62,985 nt of DNA, taken from the IMG/VR virus record IMGVR_UViG_3300034137_000009, positions 1 through 62,985 of that record; one strand, written 5' to 3'. The notes under the pieces were generated by a model. That model saw only the letters and a program-made list of their open reading frames with translations. It searched no databases and was not told the DNA's origin. Positions 31,001 through 39,533 of the stretch are shown in pieces. Each line of letters begins with the position of its first letter. Position 1 is the stretch's first letter. Origin of the DNA: a virus. Position numbers and translations under genes: made by a program.

Positions 31001-31290
31001 TGGCTATCAGCGCACAGCAGGGTTCGGCGCGAAGGACCTGTGAGGTCTGTGGTGCAACGATCGAGGTCATGGCCTTCAAGGGCACCGGGGTGTGTGGTGA
31101 GAACCACATGAAGACGCGAGTCAGGCTTATCGCATCCGACATCGGTTGGGAGCCCATGGTGGAGCCCGAGGACACGCACGGGGATGAGGACGGCGGCAAC
31201 TCGGTGCCGGTCGAGCCAACCCCCAAGACGCCGACTCCGGCTGGCATGGTGGCTACTCCGGTTGCCGCTCCGCCCCAGTTCTCGGCATGA
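31000..31290 (+). CDS. Hypothetical protein with N-terminal CxxC
   Basis: 96 residues; GTG at 31000 (TAGTG). CEVCGATI and VCGEN suggest a zinc site, followed by a Pro/Thr/Val-rich flexible tail. Overlaps the sliding clamp start. Possibly a clamp-associated accessory; this is only positional inference. Confidence 0.6.
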   Translation: MAISAQQGSARRTCEVCGATIEVMAFKGTGVCGENHMKTRVRLIASDIGWEPMVEPEDTHGDEDGGNSVPVEPTPKTPTPAGMVATPVAAPPQFSA

Positions 31291-32411
31291 CGACGAAGGT
31301 TGAGTTCGAAACGGCCACTATCGCCGAGGCAATCAAGGCCGCCGACCGCGTAGCCCCGACCAAGGGTGCTGCCTTCGACAAGGCGCACGGGATCGTCATT
31401 GAGATCGACCCCGGCTCATCCACGGTCGTCGTCAGGTCAACCAACGGCGACCTGTTCTACATGTCCTGGGTTGACCACGTGGCGGTGGAGGGTGAGGCTA
31501 CGACCTGGCGCGTACCCAGCAAGGTTTTCACACAGGTCGTCACCTCGCTCCCGTACGGCACCGGCAAGACCGTTTCGTTCGAGGAGTCGACAAAGGGGCA
31601 GATCAACATGGTCTGCGGGCGGACCAAGGCGCGCTTTGGTCTGATCCATCACGCTGACTACCCAATGTGGGCGGCGTTCGATCCCGATGGACTCTTCCCG
31701 GCGTCTGACTTGGGCGGGACCATCGGCATGGTCGAGTGGGCCGCGGCCAAGGTAGAGATCCCCCTGTGCGGGGTTCACTTCGACGGCAAACAGGTCGTCG
31801 CCACAGATCGCTATCGTCTGGTGCGGGTGCCCCTGACGATCAGTGATCTGGACCGCCCGATCACCGTTCCCGCCGGTCTACTCTCGCAGGTGATCAAGCA
31901 GACCGGTGAGGTGATGATCGGCACGGACGGCAATCAGCTACTGGTTATGCCGGACGAGTACACGCAGATCAGGTGTGTGATCTTCGACGAGAAATACCAG
32001 AACGTCGAGCGGGTCATGAGCAACCACCGCGACTACCCCGAGTCGGTAGAGTTCTCCCGGGATAGCTTCGTCGAGGTGATCAACAGGACGATGGCCTTCC
32101 AGGGTAACGGTCGGGAGGTTCCGCTCCTGCGCACCTTCCTCGGCAACGAGGAGATCCGTGTCATGATGGCGAACAAGGAGCAGGGGATGCTCGGCGACGT
32201 TCTCGAGATCGCCGGGCAGGCAACGCACGACATGTGCGAGATCAAGTTCACGCCCAAGAACCTGCTCGACGCCCTGGCCAACTGCCCGAACGACCGCATC
32301 AGAATGCACTACAACCCCGACCGTACCAACGGACTCATCTACATCACCTCGGGTACAAGCTTCGAGGTGTGGGTCATGCCACGGGCTGAGGTTGGCGAGT
32401 CGAATGGGTAG
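31287..32411 (+). CDS. dnaN: DNA polymerase III beta-subunit-like sliding clamp
   Basis: 374 residues; ATG at 31287. Three-domain clamp layout: IVIEIDPGSSTVVVRSTNGD, then CGVHFDGKQVVATDRYRLVR (the conserved ATD-RL pattern of domain 2), and a third domain ending FEVWVMPR. Length matches bacterial DnaN. It would tether polymerase to DNA. No polymerase gene is visible in this window, so it may load with host or distal phage components. Confidence 0.88.
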   Translation: MTTKVEFETATIAEAIKAADRVAPTKGAAFDKAHGIVIEIDPGSSTVVVRSTNGDLFYMSWVDHVAVEGEATTWRVPSKVFTQVVTSLPYGTGKTVSFEESTKGQINMVCGRTKARFGLIHHADYPMWAAFDPDGLFPASDLGGTIGMVEWAAAKVEIPLCGVHFDGKQVVATDRYRLVRVPLTISDLDRPITVPAGLLSQVIKQTGEVMIGTDGNQLLVMPDEYTQIRCVIFDEKYQNVERVMSNHRDYPESVEFSRDSFVEVINRTMAFQGNGREVPLLRTFLGNEEIRVMMANKEQGMLGDVLEIAGQATHDMCEIKFTPKNLLDALANCPNDRIRMHYNPDRTNGLIYITSGTSFEVWVMPRAEVGESNG

Positions 32412-32664
32412 CCCGATCCGGCCCCCGAACCCCGGCCTGCCATGGCCCGGCGGACCGTCCGTACGGGCGCGTGCGGCCCTCAATGACGCCGGGGGTACAC
32501 CGGCACGCCCCCGCGTGCAGGACGCCGCTACGGGGCTAGGAAAAGCAGTCCTTACCTTGCTCGTCATAATGGTCTTTGCCATCTGCCTGGCGTTCCTCGC
32601 AATGGTCCTAGGTGTACTCACCTACCTGGCCGTGGATACCTGGCAGGCGGTGGCAGAACTGTGA
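32404..32664 (+). CDS. Small membrane protein (86 aa)
   Basis: ATG at 32404 overlaps the clamp gene; a TTG at 32392 is possible. Pro/Gly-rich cytoplasmic start, then one hydrophobic segment (VLTLLVIMVFAICLAFLAMV) near residues 49-75. Function unknown. Confidence 0.62.
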   Translation: MGSPIRPPNPGLPWPGGPSVRARAALNDAGGTPARPRVQDAATGLGKAVLTLLVIMVFAICLAFLAMVLGVLTYLAVDTWQAVAEL

Positions 32665-33185
32665 CTGACTACCAGTACTTCGTGCTCAACGTTAACCCGG
32701 AACCATGGGCCATCGGTCCAGTCGGTTATGCACGACGCAACGGCAAGATGAGCGCCTACGTCGGGCAGAACAAGCAGCTCGACGCCTACAAGCAGGCGAT
32801 CAAGGAAGAGCTTGGCACCGGCCACAAGATGCTAGAGGGACCGGTAGATCTGCGGTTCTACTTCTGGCGCGTGCGTGACGAGTACACTACCCCTCAGGGT
32901 CGCGCTCATCGCAAGCACGAGGCCGATGCAACCAACATGCAGAAGGCTACCGAGGATGCGCTCCAGGGTGTGCTCTTCGCCAATGACAAGGACGTGCAGC
33001 ACGTCGAGTCGTGGATCATCGCACAGGGTCCCGACGTGGAGCCTCGCGTCGTGGTCGGGGTCAAGCGCTACGAGGAGGACTACCTGCTCCCCGACGGCGT
33101 GCTAGTAGCACTCGCTAACCAGCCCGAGCTGCCGTTCGACGACGACAGCATGTCCTGGTCACCCCCCGAGGAGGGGATGTTCTGA
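32661..33185 (+). CDS. RusA-like Holliday junction resolvase
   Basis: 174 residues; GTG at 32661 (GTGA). HEADATNMQKATEDALQGVL followed by FANDKDVQHVE is the RusA signature (D-xN--KA--DALNGV---DD-QV), carrying the acidic metal ligands. RusA enzymes cut branched replication and recombination DNA. The acidic C-terminal tail (PELPFDDDSMSW, EEGMF) is an addition. Placed after the clamp and before a methyltransferase. Confidence 0.83.
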   Translation: MTDYQYFVLNVNPEPWAIGPVGYARRNGKMSAYVGQNKQLDAYKQAIKEELGTGHKMLEGPVDLRFYFWRVRDEYTTPQGRAHRKHEADATNMQKATEDALQGVLFANDKDVQHVESWIIAQGPDVEPRVVVGVKRYEEDYLLPDGVLVALANQPELPFDDDSMSWSPPEEGMF

Positions 33186-33514
33186 TGCTAGAGGTTACGG
33201 GGTGGCTCACCGACCCCGACAACGACAACTTCATCGGTGACGAGAAGTTCGTCGTCCAGATCAAGATGGTTCGCGAGAACAGCGACGACACCGCCGACTA
33301 CTCGGTGAAGTTCATCGTCGATGAGGAAACCGAGATCGCCATGCGTCACCGTGTGATCACGGCCTTCCCGTACACCAAGTACAATAAGTTGGCGCTCCTG
33401 CGCTTTGCCCTCTACACCCTCGACAAGGAAGACTTGGTGGTCCCGTATGGGGAAGTTGGTACATCAGATCTGGCATGGCGACAGCGCGGACCTGGGCGCT
33501 CGCTTCCACGCTAA
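33185..33514 (+). CDS. Hypothetical protein
   Basis: 109 residues; ATG at 33185 (TGATG). Beta-rich with acidic loops (KFVVQIKMVRENSDD, YSVKFIVDEETEI). The last ~20 residues overlap the methyltransferase start. No family recognised. Confidence 0.65.
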   Translation: MLEVTGWLTDPDNDNFIGDEKFVVQIKMVRENSDDTADYSVKFIVDEETEIAMRHRVITAFPYTKYNKLALLRFALYTLDKEDLVVPYGEVGTSDLAWRQRGPGRSLPR

Positions 33515-34181
33515 GCGTGGCATCCAGTCCATCATCACCGATCCGCCCTTCGGTGTGGACAACCAGTCAAACATGGCGGTGACTAAGGAGGGCAAGGAGC
33601 ACGCTCGCAAGATCGCCAACGACGAGTCCCCCGAGGTAGCCATCGCTACCTTCCGTCGTGTGATGGAGGCGATGATCCCTGGGATGAAGGACAACTCCGA
33701 CATCTACATCTTTACGAGTCACCAGGTACTGCAGGAGTGGCTGGTGTTCACACAGGAGCTGCTCGTCCCCCACGGGTTCCGCCGTAAGGCGATCTTAGTG
33801 TGGGAAAAGGACGGACCGGGTATGGGTGACCTCGAGACGTGGGGCATGGGCTGCGAGTTCGTGCTGTACTACAAGAGGGGTAACCGTGAGCGGTCGGACA
33901 AGCGACGCAACAACGTGCTACATGTGCCTCAACTCAGGCCATCGGAGCTCATCCATCCACATGAAAAGCCCCTGCCCCTGCTCGAGCTCCTCATCAAGCA
34001 CAGCACGGACCCTGGCGACCTGGTTGTGGACCCGTTCGGTGGGAGTGGTAGTCTGGTGCGTGCTGCACAGCGTACCGGGCGTCACGGTGTCGGAATCGAG
34101 TACGACGAGCTGAACTACCAAAAGGCGCTCAAGAAGCTCACCGAGGGTGAGGGTGCCGGGATGGACTTCGGCGACGACTAA
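33447..34181 (+). CDS. DNA methyltransferase, beta-type N6-adenine/N4-cytosine
   Basis: 244 residues; ATG at 33447 chosen because QIWHGDSAD is the usual start of the catalytic core. Catalytic DPPFG near residue 34 precedes the SAM-binding VVDPFGGSGSL near ~194, the order typical of beta-class enzymes. HPHEKPLPLLELLI is the other conserved block. It probably modifies phage DNA against restriction; no cognate endonuclease is nearby. A bidirectional terminator follows. Confidence 0.9.
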   Translation: MGKLVHQIWHGDSADLGARFHAKRGIQSIITDPPFGVDNQSNMAVTKEGKEHARKIANDESPEVAIATFRRVMEAMIPGMKDNSDIYIFTSHQVLQEWLVFTQELLVPHGFRRKAILVWEKDGPGMGDLETWGMGCEFVLYYKRGNRERSDKRRNNVLHVPQLRPSELIHPHEKPLPLLELLIKHSTDPGDLVVDPFGGSGSLVRAAQRTGRHGVGIEYDELNYQKALKKLTEGEGAGMDFGDD

Positions 34182-34188
34182 CACACGA

Positions 34189-34226
34189 CAACGCCCCCGC
34201 ACCTGATCAGGAGTGCGGGGGCGTTG
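34189..34226. terminator. Bidirectional terminator between converging arms
   Basis: CAACGCCCCCGCAC (34189-34202) pairs perfectly with GTGCGGGGGCGTTG (34213-34226), loop of 10. It separates the plus-strand arm from the minus-strand surface module. Confidence 0.88.
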
Positions 34227-34237
34227 TTGCTTGTGCG

Positions 34238-34597
34238 CTAGATGCCCCCACCCGCGTCGATGCGCGAGATGGCGTAGCGGAGTGCCACAATAAGAACACG
34301 GGCCAAGGTTCGTACCGATGTGGTGAGTTGCAGCAGGCTCATCGTACCCGTTGTGTCCGCGATCTTCTGCAGGTCAACGAACATGGCCTGTGATCGGGTA
34401 CTAAGAGCCGTCGGGGGAAGGGGCCGGGCCGCCATGGCCGCTGCCTCATCAGCGTAGTAGTCCCACCCGTCCACCGGGAGAACGGTAGGTGGCTCGTCGA
34501 GCGTGAGGGTGTAACCCGGCCCGTAGACGCGCTCGCCGTACTCAAGATCGCCGCCTCTCCACCGGTAGAAGCCTGCGCCTCGCTGCGGGGTGGTCAT
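34238..34597 (-). CDS. Hypothetical virion-associated protein
   Basis: 119 residues; ATG at 34597. Starts MTTPQRGAGFYRW and has a helical C-terminus. Last gene of the minus-strand surface module, overlapping the BspA-like gene by 4 nt. It may be an accessory of the tail fibre. Confidence 0.65.
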   Translation of the reverse strand: MTTPQRGAGFYRWRGGDLEYGERVYGPGYTLTLDEPPTVLPVDGWDYYADEAAAMAARPLPPTALSTRSQAMFVDLQKIADTTGTMSLLQLTTSVRTLARVLIVALRYAISRIDAGGGI

Positions 34598-36165
34598 GAA
34601 CCAGTCACCGTCCAGCCCTTCGCCGTTGCGATTGTCGGGTCGTCGCCGGCTGTGCCGTAGTTACCCGCGACGGCGAGCGTCTGCGCCCCGGAAGCGATGC
34701 CGAGGCTGGTGTAGAGGGCGTTAAGAGCGGCGGCGCTCAGGTTGTTGTTCTGGAAGAACGGCGACGTAGAGGGGAAGCCGTACTTGAGGCCGGTCAGGAT
34801 CACCGACGTGAGGGACGCCGCCGCGTTAAACATCAGGGTGGTCGCGGTTGTGTTGGGGCATGACGACATGTCGATGCTGACGGTCCGGAGCGCGAAGCAA
34901 CCCTGGAACATGCCAGTGAAGTTGGCGACCCTGCTCGTGTTGAGCGGCGGGACGTCGGTGAGACCGCTGCAGTTGATGAACATGTTGTTGGTCGAGGTGG
35001 CGCTACTCATGTCGTACGCGGGGATCGTGCGCATGTTCTGGCAGGCCTGGAACATGGTTCCGAAGTTGACGCCCTTGCTGGTGTCCATCGTGGGGCCGAC
35101 AAGCAGCGAGACGCAGTTGACGAACATGGTGCCGAAGTCCGTGACCGACGGGGTGGTGATCGTCGGGGGCACGCGCAGGGACCGGCACTCCTGGAACATG
35201 CCGGAGCACGAGGTGTTCAGCGGCATGTCCATCGCCGGGAACTCAGTCATGATCAAACAGCTGCTGAACATGCCCCCTGCCTGCGTGACCTTGAGCAGAT
35301 TGTAGGTCGGGACGTACGAGAGATTCCAGCACCCGGCGAACATGTTCACGGTGGAAATCGCGGCTGAGGTGTCGAAGGCCGGAGCCTCGCGGAGGTTGAC
35401 GCACGACGCGAACATGTTCGAGAAGTTCGTGACCTTGCTCGAGTTAAACAGCGGGACACTGCGCAGGGCCGTGCAGTTGGAGAACAGCTCGGCGAACGTA
35501 GTGCAGTTGGTCGTGTCGAAGGTGTCGACGAATTCCAGAGCCGGGTCGTTCGTGAAGCACCGGAACATACCGCTGAGGGTAGCGGTCCACTTCGTGCCGA
35601 CGATGCGACGCAGGTTCACCGCCTCGCGACAAGCGTCGCCGAACTGGCCGTTCATGGACGTTGGCCCGACCCAGGTGAGCTGGTACGTGCCGTTCCTCAT
35701 GGTACTCGACGTGCTGATGACAGCGCTGATGAGGTTGCGGCAGCAGATCGCGATGTCGCGCCAGTGGACGGTTCCACCGGAGGTCATGCCGGTCGGGACG
35801 GAGTTGAGGAGCACGGTGTTGAGCTGCTGCCCGGCCTGCGGAGTGATCGTAACGACGGCCTGGCGCCAGCCCTCGCTGGTCGTAGTGTTCGCCGGCAGAC
35901 TCGCGAAAGAGTAGGTGCGCTCGGCCTTTGCCCCGCTGGCGTAGTTCGTGACGGTGCCGTCGCCCCAGTCGACGGTGTACGCGCCGCTCACGGTCACGGC
36001 GAACGCGCTGTTGCCGTTGGGGAAGACGGCGGCCAGCAGGACGATCTTCTCGTCGACGCCCTCGGTGAGTGTTGGCAGCGGAAGCCAGTCCGTAGGACGG
36101 GTCCAGAACGTCGGGTAGTTGACCTTGCCGGAGGCCCGACTTCGACTGGCGCGGGTGACACTCAC
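34594..36165 (-). CDS. BspA-like (DUF285) repeat surface protein
   Basis: 523 residues; GTG at 36165. YTVDWGDGTVTNYASG near residue 65 is a PKD-like domain start. Residues ~190-460 contain about ten repeats of ~23 residues with the frame MF--C--L--(A/V)P---T, such as MFASCVNLREAPAFDTS and MFAGCWNLSYVPTYN. This is the BspA/DUF285 leucine-rich-like repeat used by bacterial and protist surface adhesins. In a phage it is likely part of a receptor-binding fibre. It lies next to a collagen-like gene. Confidence 0.85.
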   Translation of the reverse strand: MSVTRASRSRASGKVNYPTFWTRPTDWLPLPTLTEGVDEKIVLLAAVFPNGNSAFAVTVSGAYTVDWGDGTVTNYASGAKAERTYSFASLPANTTTSEGWRQAVVTITPQAGQQLNTVLLNSVPTGMTSGGTVHWRDIAICCRNLISAVISTSSTMRNGTYQLTWVGPTSMNGQFGDACREAVNLRRIVGTKWTATLSGMFRCFTNDPALEFVDTFDTTNCTTFAELFSNCTALRSVPLFNSSKVTNFSNMFASCVNLREAPAFDTSAAISTVNMFAGCWNLSYVPTYNLLKVTQAGGMFSSCLIMTEFPAMDMPLNTSCSGMFQECRSLRVPPTITTPSVTDFGTMFVNCVSLLVGPTMDTSKGVNFGTMFQACQNMRTIPAYDMSSATSTNNMFINCSGLTDVPPLNTSRVANFTGMFQGCFALRTVSIDMSSCPNTTATTLMFNAAASLTSVILTGLKYGFPSTSPFFQNNNLSAAALNALYTSLGIASGAQTLAVAGNYGTAGDDPTIATAKGWTVTGS

Positions 36166-36497
36166 GGCGTGATCTCCTGTCCAAAGAGGCTGAAGGCCAT
36201 GTTCGGGTCACTTGTGCGAACGGTCACCACATCGGTGGCGGCCAGAGTCAACCCGATGGTGAAGAACGCAGCATCTGCCGGATCGACGCCGACACCCGGC
36301 AGGATAGTGTGCTTGGTCGCAACCGCCTCACCGGCAGGCCGAACGTAAACCCACACCGGAACAGACGGCACAGTGCCGGTGTTGGCGACGCTCAGCGTTG
36401 AGACAACTGCCGACTTACCCACACCCACCACGTAGAGGTCGGTATTCACGTTGGCGGCAGGTGATACCTGCCCGAGAACCTTGTATGCAGTAGCCAT
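36162..36497 (-). CDS. Virion structural protein, beta-sandwich-like
   Basis: 111 residues; ATG at 36497. Alternating beta pattern (TDLYVVGVGKSAVVSTLSV, VPVWVYVRP), typical of small tail-fibre accessory proteins. Overlaps the next gene by 4 nt. No enzyme motif. Confidence 0.65.
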   Translation of the reverse strand: MATAYKVLGQVSPAANVNTDLYVVGVGKSAVVSTLSVANTGTVPSVPVWVYVRPAGEAVATKHTILPGVGVDPADAAFFTIGLTLAATDVVTVRTSDPNMAFSLFGQEITP

Positions 36498-36498
36498 G

Positions 36499-37281
36499 TT
36501 AGGCTCCCATCAGAAGAAAGGGGCTCATGTCGCCACCCCCGGTCGGGGCATCTGCCCACTCGACATCGTAGTTGGCGGCGGTGCGCTTGCGCGGAACCTG
36601 CCCGACCAGACCGCCAACGGGCAGCCCTGGTCCGGCCGCTCCGGTGTCACCCTTGACACCCTGAATGCCCTGCGCCCCGGTGTCACCCTTGACACCCTGG
36701 ATGCCCTGTGCGCCGGTGTCGCCCTTGAGTCCCTGGATACCCTGGGCGCCGGTGTCGCCCTTGTCGCCCTTGAGTCCCTGGATACCCTGCGCACCGGGAT
36801 CACCCTTCAGACCCTGGATACCCTGGGCACCCGTGTCGCCCTTGAGTCCCTGGATACCCTGCGCGCCGGGGTCACCCTTGTCGCCCTTGAGTCCCTGAGG
36901 TCCGATGTCACCCTGCGGTCCCTGGATGCCCTGTGCGCCGGTGTCGCCCTTGAGTCCCTGGATACCCTGAGCACCGGTGTCGCCCTTTAGTCCCTGGGCA
37001 CCGGTGTCACCCTTGACGCCCTGGATGCCCTGGATTCCCTGAGCGCCAGTGTCACCCCTAGGACCCTGGATGCCCTGGATTCCCTGTGAGCCGGGATCGC
37101 CCTTGTCACCCTTGATACCCTGCACGCCCTGGGGACCACGCGTTGTTAGTTCGATGGTCGTGAGGCTAGGCACTACCGGCTGAGCAAGGACCCTCGACGA
37201 GACGACCGCGATAACCTCGACACCGGGCTGGTCCGACGGGACGACTGAGACGGAGGTACTGAGAACCTCTACATCTGTCAT
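36499..37281 (-). CDS. Collagen-like tail fibre protein
   Basis: 260 residues; ATG at 37281 chosen because it overlaps the preceding stop (ATGA) and skips a low-quality leader. Residues ~47-230 are uninterrupted Gly-X-Y triplets, mostly [10 protein letters not shown] and GLKGD units, expected to form a collagen triple helix as in known phage fibres. The N-terminal ~45 residues form a beta domain; the C-terminal end carries the distal peptide [10 protein letters not shown]. Recombination within the triplet repeats can vary its length. Confidence 0.87.
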   Translation of the reverse strand: MTDVEVLSTSVSVVPSDQPGVEVIAVVSSRVLAQPVVPSLTTIELTTRGPQGVQGIKGDKGDPGSQGIQGIQGPRGDTGAQGIQGIQGVKGDTGAQGLKGDTGAQGIQGLKGDTGAQGIQGPQGDIGPQGLKGDKGDPGAQGIQGLKGDTGAQGIQGLKGDPGAQGIQGLKGDKGDTGAQGIQGLKGDTGAQGIQGVKGDTGAQGIQGVKGDTGAAGPGLPVGGLVGQVPRKRTAANYDVEWADAPTGGGDMSPFLLMGA

Positions 37282-37631
37282 ACCCGCGTGACCTCCTTGA
37301 CCACCGTGACCGTGCCTCGCAGATAGGTGTTCACCTCGCCGGTTGCCGTTACCTGAAGCTGAACGTCCCACACACCACCGGTCGTGAGTGCAGAGGTCTG
37401 CGCTGAGGTGAGCGTCAGCAGAACCGACCCACGGTTAGCCAGGACAGACTGATCCGGGATAGAGGTCGAAAACTCCGCCAGGACGGTGGGGGCATCCGTG
37501 TTGGAGCGAATCTGCGCCTTCGCGATCTGCCCGGTGAGGTCGATGTATGTACCACCCTCATCCCGGAGCCGGAAGAACACACGGAAGGTGTCGCCCTGGT
37601 AGATCTGAATATCGTACGTGCCCGGTATCAC
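37278..37631 (-). CDS. Tail/baseplate upper-protein-like virion protein
   Basis: 117 residues; GTG at 37631 with CGGAGG upstream. [20 protein letters not shown] then [14 protein letters not shown] matches the beta-rich N-terminal domain seen in baseplate and fibre-anchoring proteins. First gene of the surface module; it probably anchors the fibre. Confidence 0.7.
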   Translation of the reverse strand: MIPGTYDIQIYQGDTFRVFFRLRDEGGTYIDLTGQIAKAQIRSNTDAPTVLAEFSTSIPDQSVLANRGSVLLTLTSAQTSALTTGGVWDVQLQVTATGEVNTYLRGTVTVVKEVTRV

Positions 37632-37738
37632 CAGGAACCTCCGCTGAATGCTGGGCTGATTGTAGAGGAGGTCGTAGGACCAGACAGCACCGATAGCTCC
37701 TCATCTTCGCCAGGGACTACCACACTAGCCCCATACGC

Positions 37739-37753
37739 GCTAGCATGGCTAGC
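37739..37753. promoter_or_regulatory. Operator-like inverted repeat in the divergent region
   Basis: GCTAGC-ATG-GCTAGC: two palindromic hexamers with a 3-nt gap, in the 156-nt space between the minus-strand surface module and the plus-strand WhiB gene. It could bind a regulator that controls both directions; promoters here are not clear. Confidence 0.45.
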
Positions 37754-37787
37754 ACGGCCCGACAACTACGCGAGAGGCACCCGTACT

Positions 37788-38233
37788 GTGAGTGAGAATC
37801 CGGACACCCCGCCGACCGAAGAGCCTAAGGCTCCGACCGTCGAGCCCGAGGTCGAGCAGATCATCGAGGAGGACGACGGCGTACCCGAGGTAAGTCCCTT
37901 CACGATGTTCATGGGTGACGAGGACCGCATGTTCGACTTCAGACCTCGCCCGGTGGATGAGCCCGAGGTGGAGCCGGAGCCGGTCCCAAAAGAGGTCTCC
38001 TCGCCTCCTTCCTCGCCGAAGAAGCCGACGTAAGCTGGCAGAGCGAGGCTGCCTGCAAGGACGAGGACCCCGAGTTGTTCTTCCCCGAAAAGGGGCAATC
38101 AGCTATGGGGAACAAGGCGATCATGATTTGCTTCTCGTGCTCCGTACGTGCGGAGTGCAAGGAGTATCGGGTAAGCACCGGCTCGGACTACGGCATTTGG
38201 GCTGGCGAGTTCACTAAGCGACACGGAAAGTAG
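37788..38233 (+). CDS. whiB: WhiB-family protein, probably made by -1 frameshift
   Basis: GTG at 37788 opens an 81-codon acidic/Pro-rich frame (stop 38031-38033). The WhiB domain lies in the -1 frame, open from 37961 to 38233, and has no ATG, GTG or TTG before its conserved core. Its motifs are SWQSEAACKDEDPELFFPE, MICFSCSVRAECKEY and DYGIWAG: four cysteines and the G-I-W turn. The heptamer CCCAAAA (37985-37991, codons CCA AAA) links the frames and would give a ~148-residue fusion with a ~68-residue acidic leader. WhiB proteins bind a 4Fe-4S cluster and modify host sigma factor activity. A sequencing error is the main alternative. Confidence 0.82.
37985..37991 (+). other. Slippery heptamer C CCA AAA
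   Basis: The zero-frame codons are CCA and AAA, preceded by C. This is an exact X XXY YYZ site; slipping back one base continues straight into the WhiB frame. Confidence 0.7.
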
Positions 38234-38237
38234 GACC

Positions 38238-39425
38238 ATGAGGCCCAAGTCATTGAGCGCATCCGCGCTCAGCGTAGCGGAGCTGTGCCTGGCAAGGTAC
38301 AAGGCCGAGCAGATTGAGCGCGGTAGGGGTGCCGGTAACTCGGCGGCATCGGTGGGAACATCAGTACACGGTGCACTCGAGATGTTCGTCAAGGCAACGC
38401 GGCCTGAGTTGGGCGGCAACCCGGCCATGGGTGGGCTCGACACCATCGAGATGTTCTACCGCACCTCGTACATGGACACCTTCAACACCTCGGATGCGTC
38501 CGGCGAGTTCTACGACGACGGTTGGGACCTCGTCAAGAAGTGGCACGGCCGTCAGGACTGGGAGGGCGTAACTGTCCTGTCGGCTGAGGTAAAGGAGAAC
38601 TTTCCCGTCAAGGCGATGTTTGAGGGGTCGCAGATCGAGATCCCCTTCAACTACATCTGGGACCGGCACGACCAGATCGGACCTACCGAGTATCGCGTCG
38701 TGGACTACAAGACGAACCGGTGGGGCATCCGACCCGACGACCTCAAGAAGAAGATCCAGGCGCGGTGCTACGGTCTTGCCGCGCAGATCAAGTACCCCGA
38801 GGCTACACGTATCTGGGTGCAGTTCGACATGCTGCGTCACGACCCGGTCGGCATCGTCTACTCTCGCGACGAGAACATCGCTACCTGGCGGTTCATCCGT
38901 GATCTGACCCAGCGTATCCTCGACACCCCGGTGGACGCGGTGAAGGAGACACTCAACCCCGAGTGTCGGTTCTGCGTTCGCAAGCTCAAGTGCTCGGCGC
39001 TTCAGGCAAACATCGCGGTCGGCGGTGCCCTCGGCATCACGTCAGCCAAGGAGGCCGTCGACATTCGGGCAACCCTGGAGTACCAGAAGTCGGCTATCGA
39101 GTCCGCTATCCGCGACCTCGATGAGATTGTGCTTACCGAGGCGCGGGCGACCGACGTGCTCGAGTTCGAGTCCGACATGAACCGCCTCAAGATCGGCGTG
39201 TCCGGCCGACGTGGCGTGGACGCCGAGCGTGCCCGCATGGTTCTCGGTGACGACCTGTTCGGAAAGTACGGCTCCGCATCTATCACCCTGGGCACGGTGG
39301 AGAAGCTCCTCAAGGGGAAGGACCTCACCGAAGACCAGAAGAAGCAGCTCCGCGGGCTCATCAAGGTGCAGACCGGCGAGCCACGGGTCAAGGTAGAGCC
39401 CAAGAACAGTCTCGAGGAGGACTAA
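38238..39425 (+). CDS. Cas4/RecB-like PD-(D/E)XK nuclease
   Basis: 395 residues; ATG at 38238, 5 nt after the WhiB stop. GTSVHGALEMF near 37-47, the metal-binding VVDYKTNR near 154, and QARCYGLAAQ give the PD-(D/E)XK/RecB nuclease fold. AELC near residue 17 and CRFCVRKLKC near 243 make the four-cysteine Fe-S arrangement of Cas4/AddB nucleases. A C-terminal ~120-residue helical region is extra. Likely a recombination exonuclease; no CRISPR array is present. Confidence 0.87.
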   Translation: MRPKSLSASALSVAELCLARYKAEQIERGRGAGNSAASVGTSVHGALEMFVKATRPELGGNPAMGGLDTIEMFYRTSYMDTFNTSDASGEFYDDGWDLVKKWHGRQDWEGVTVLSAEVKENFPVKAMFEGSQIEIPFNYIWDRHDQIGPTEYRVVDYKTNRWGIRPDDLKKKIQARCYGLAAQIKYPEATRIWVQFDMLRHDPVGIVYSRDENIATWRFIRDLTQRILDTPVDAVKETLNPECRFCVRKLKCSALQANIAVGGALGITSAKEAVDIRATLEYQKSAIESAIRDLDEIVLTEARATDVLEFESDMNRLKIGVSGRRGVDAERARMVLGDDLFGKYGSASITLGTVEKLLKGKDLTEDQKKQLRGLIKVQTGEPRVKVEPKNSLEED

Positions 39426-39427
39426 CC

Positions 39428-39444
39428 GGTGGGATCGGCCCACC
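39428..39444 (+). terminator. Short hairpin after the nuclease gene
   Basis: GGTGGG and CCCACC (39428-39444) around ATCGG, 3 nt after the stop. Weak terminator or spacer. Confidence 0.4.
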
Positions 39445-39533
39445 CTCACCCCCGTCCCGGCCACCGCCGGGAGCCACACGGCCCTCTCGTGCCTATGACG
39501 GGGGATGGCAAACCTACCACTAGAGAGGATGCT

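Noticed and set aside
36499-37281. Collagen-like repeats as a tandem-repeat artefact or insertion sequence
   Set aside because: Triplets stay in frame, vary in sequence and sit in an intact gene with flanking domains; a genuine fibre protein.
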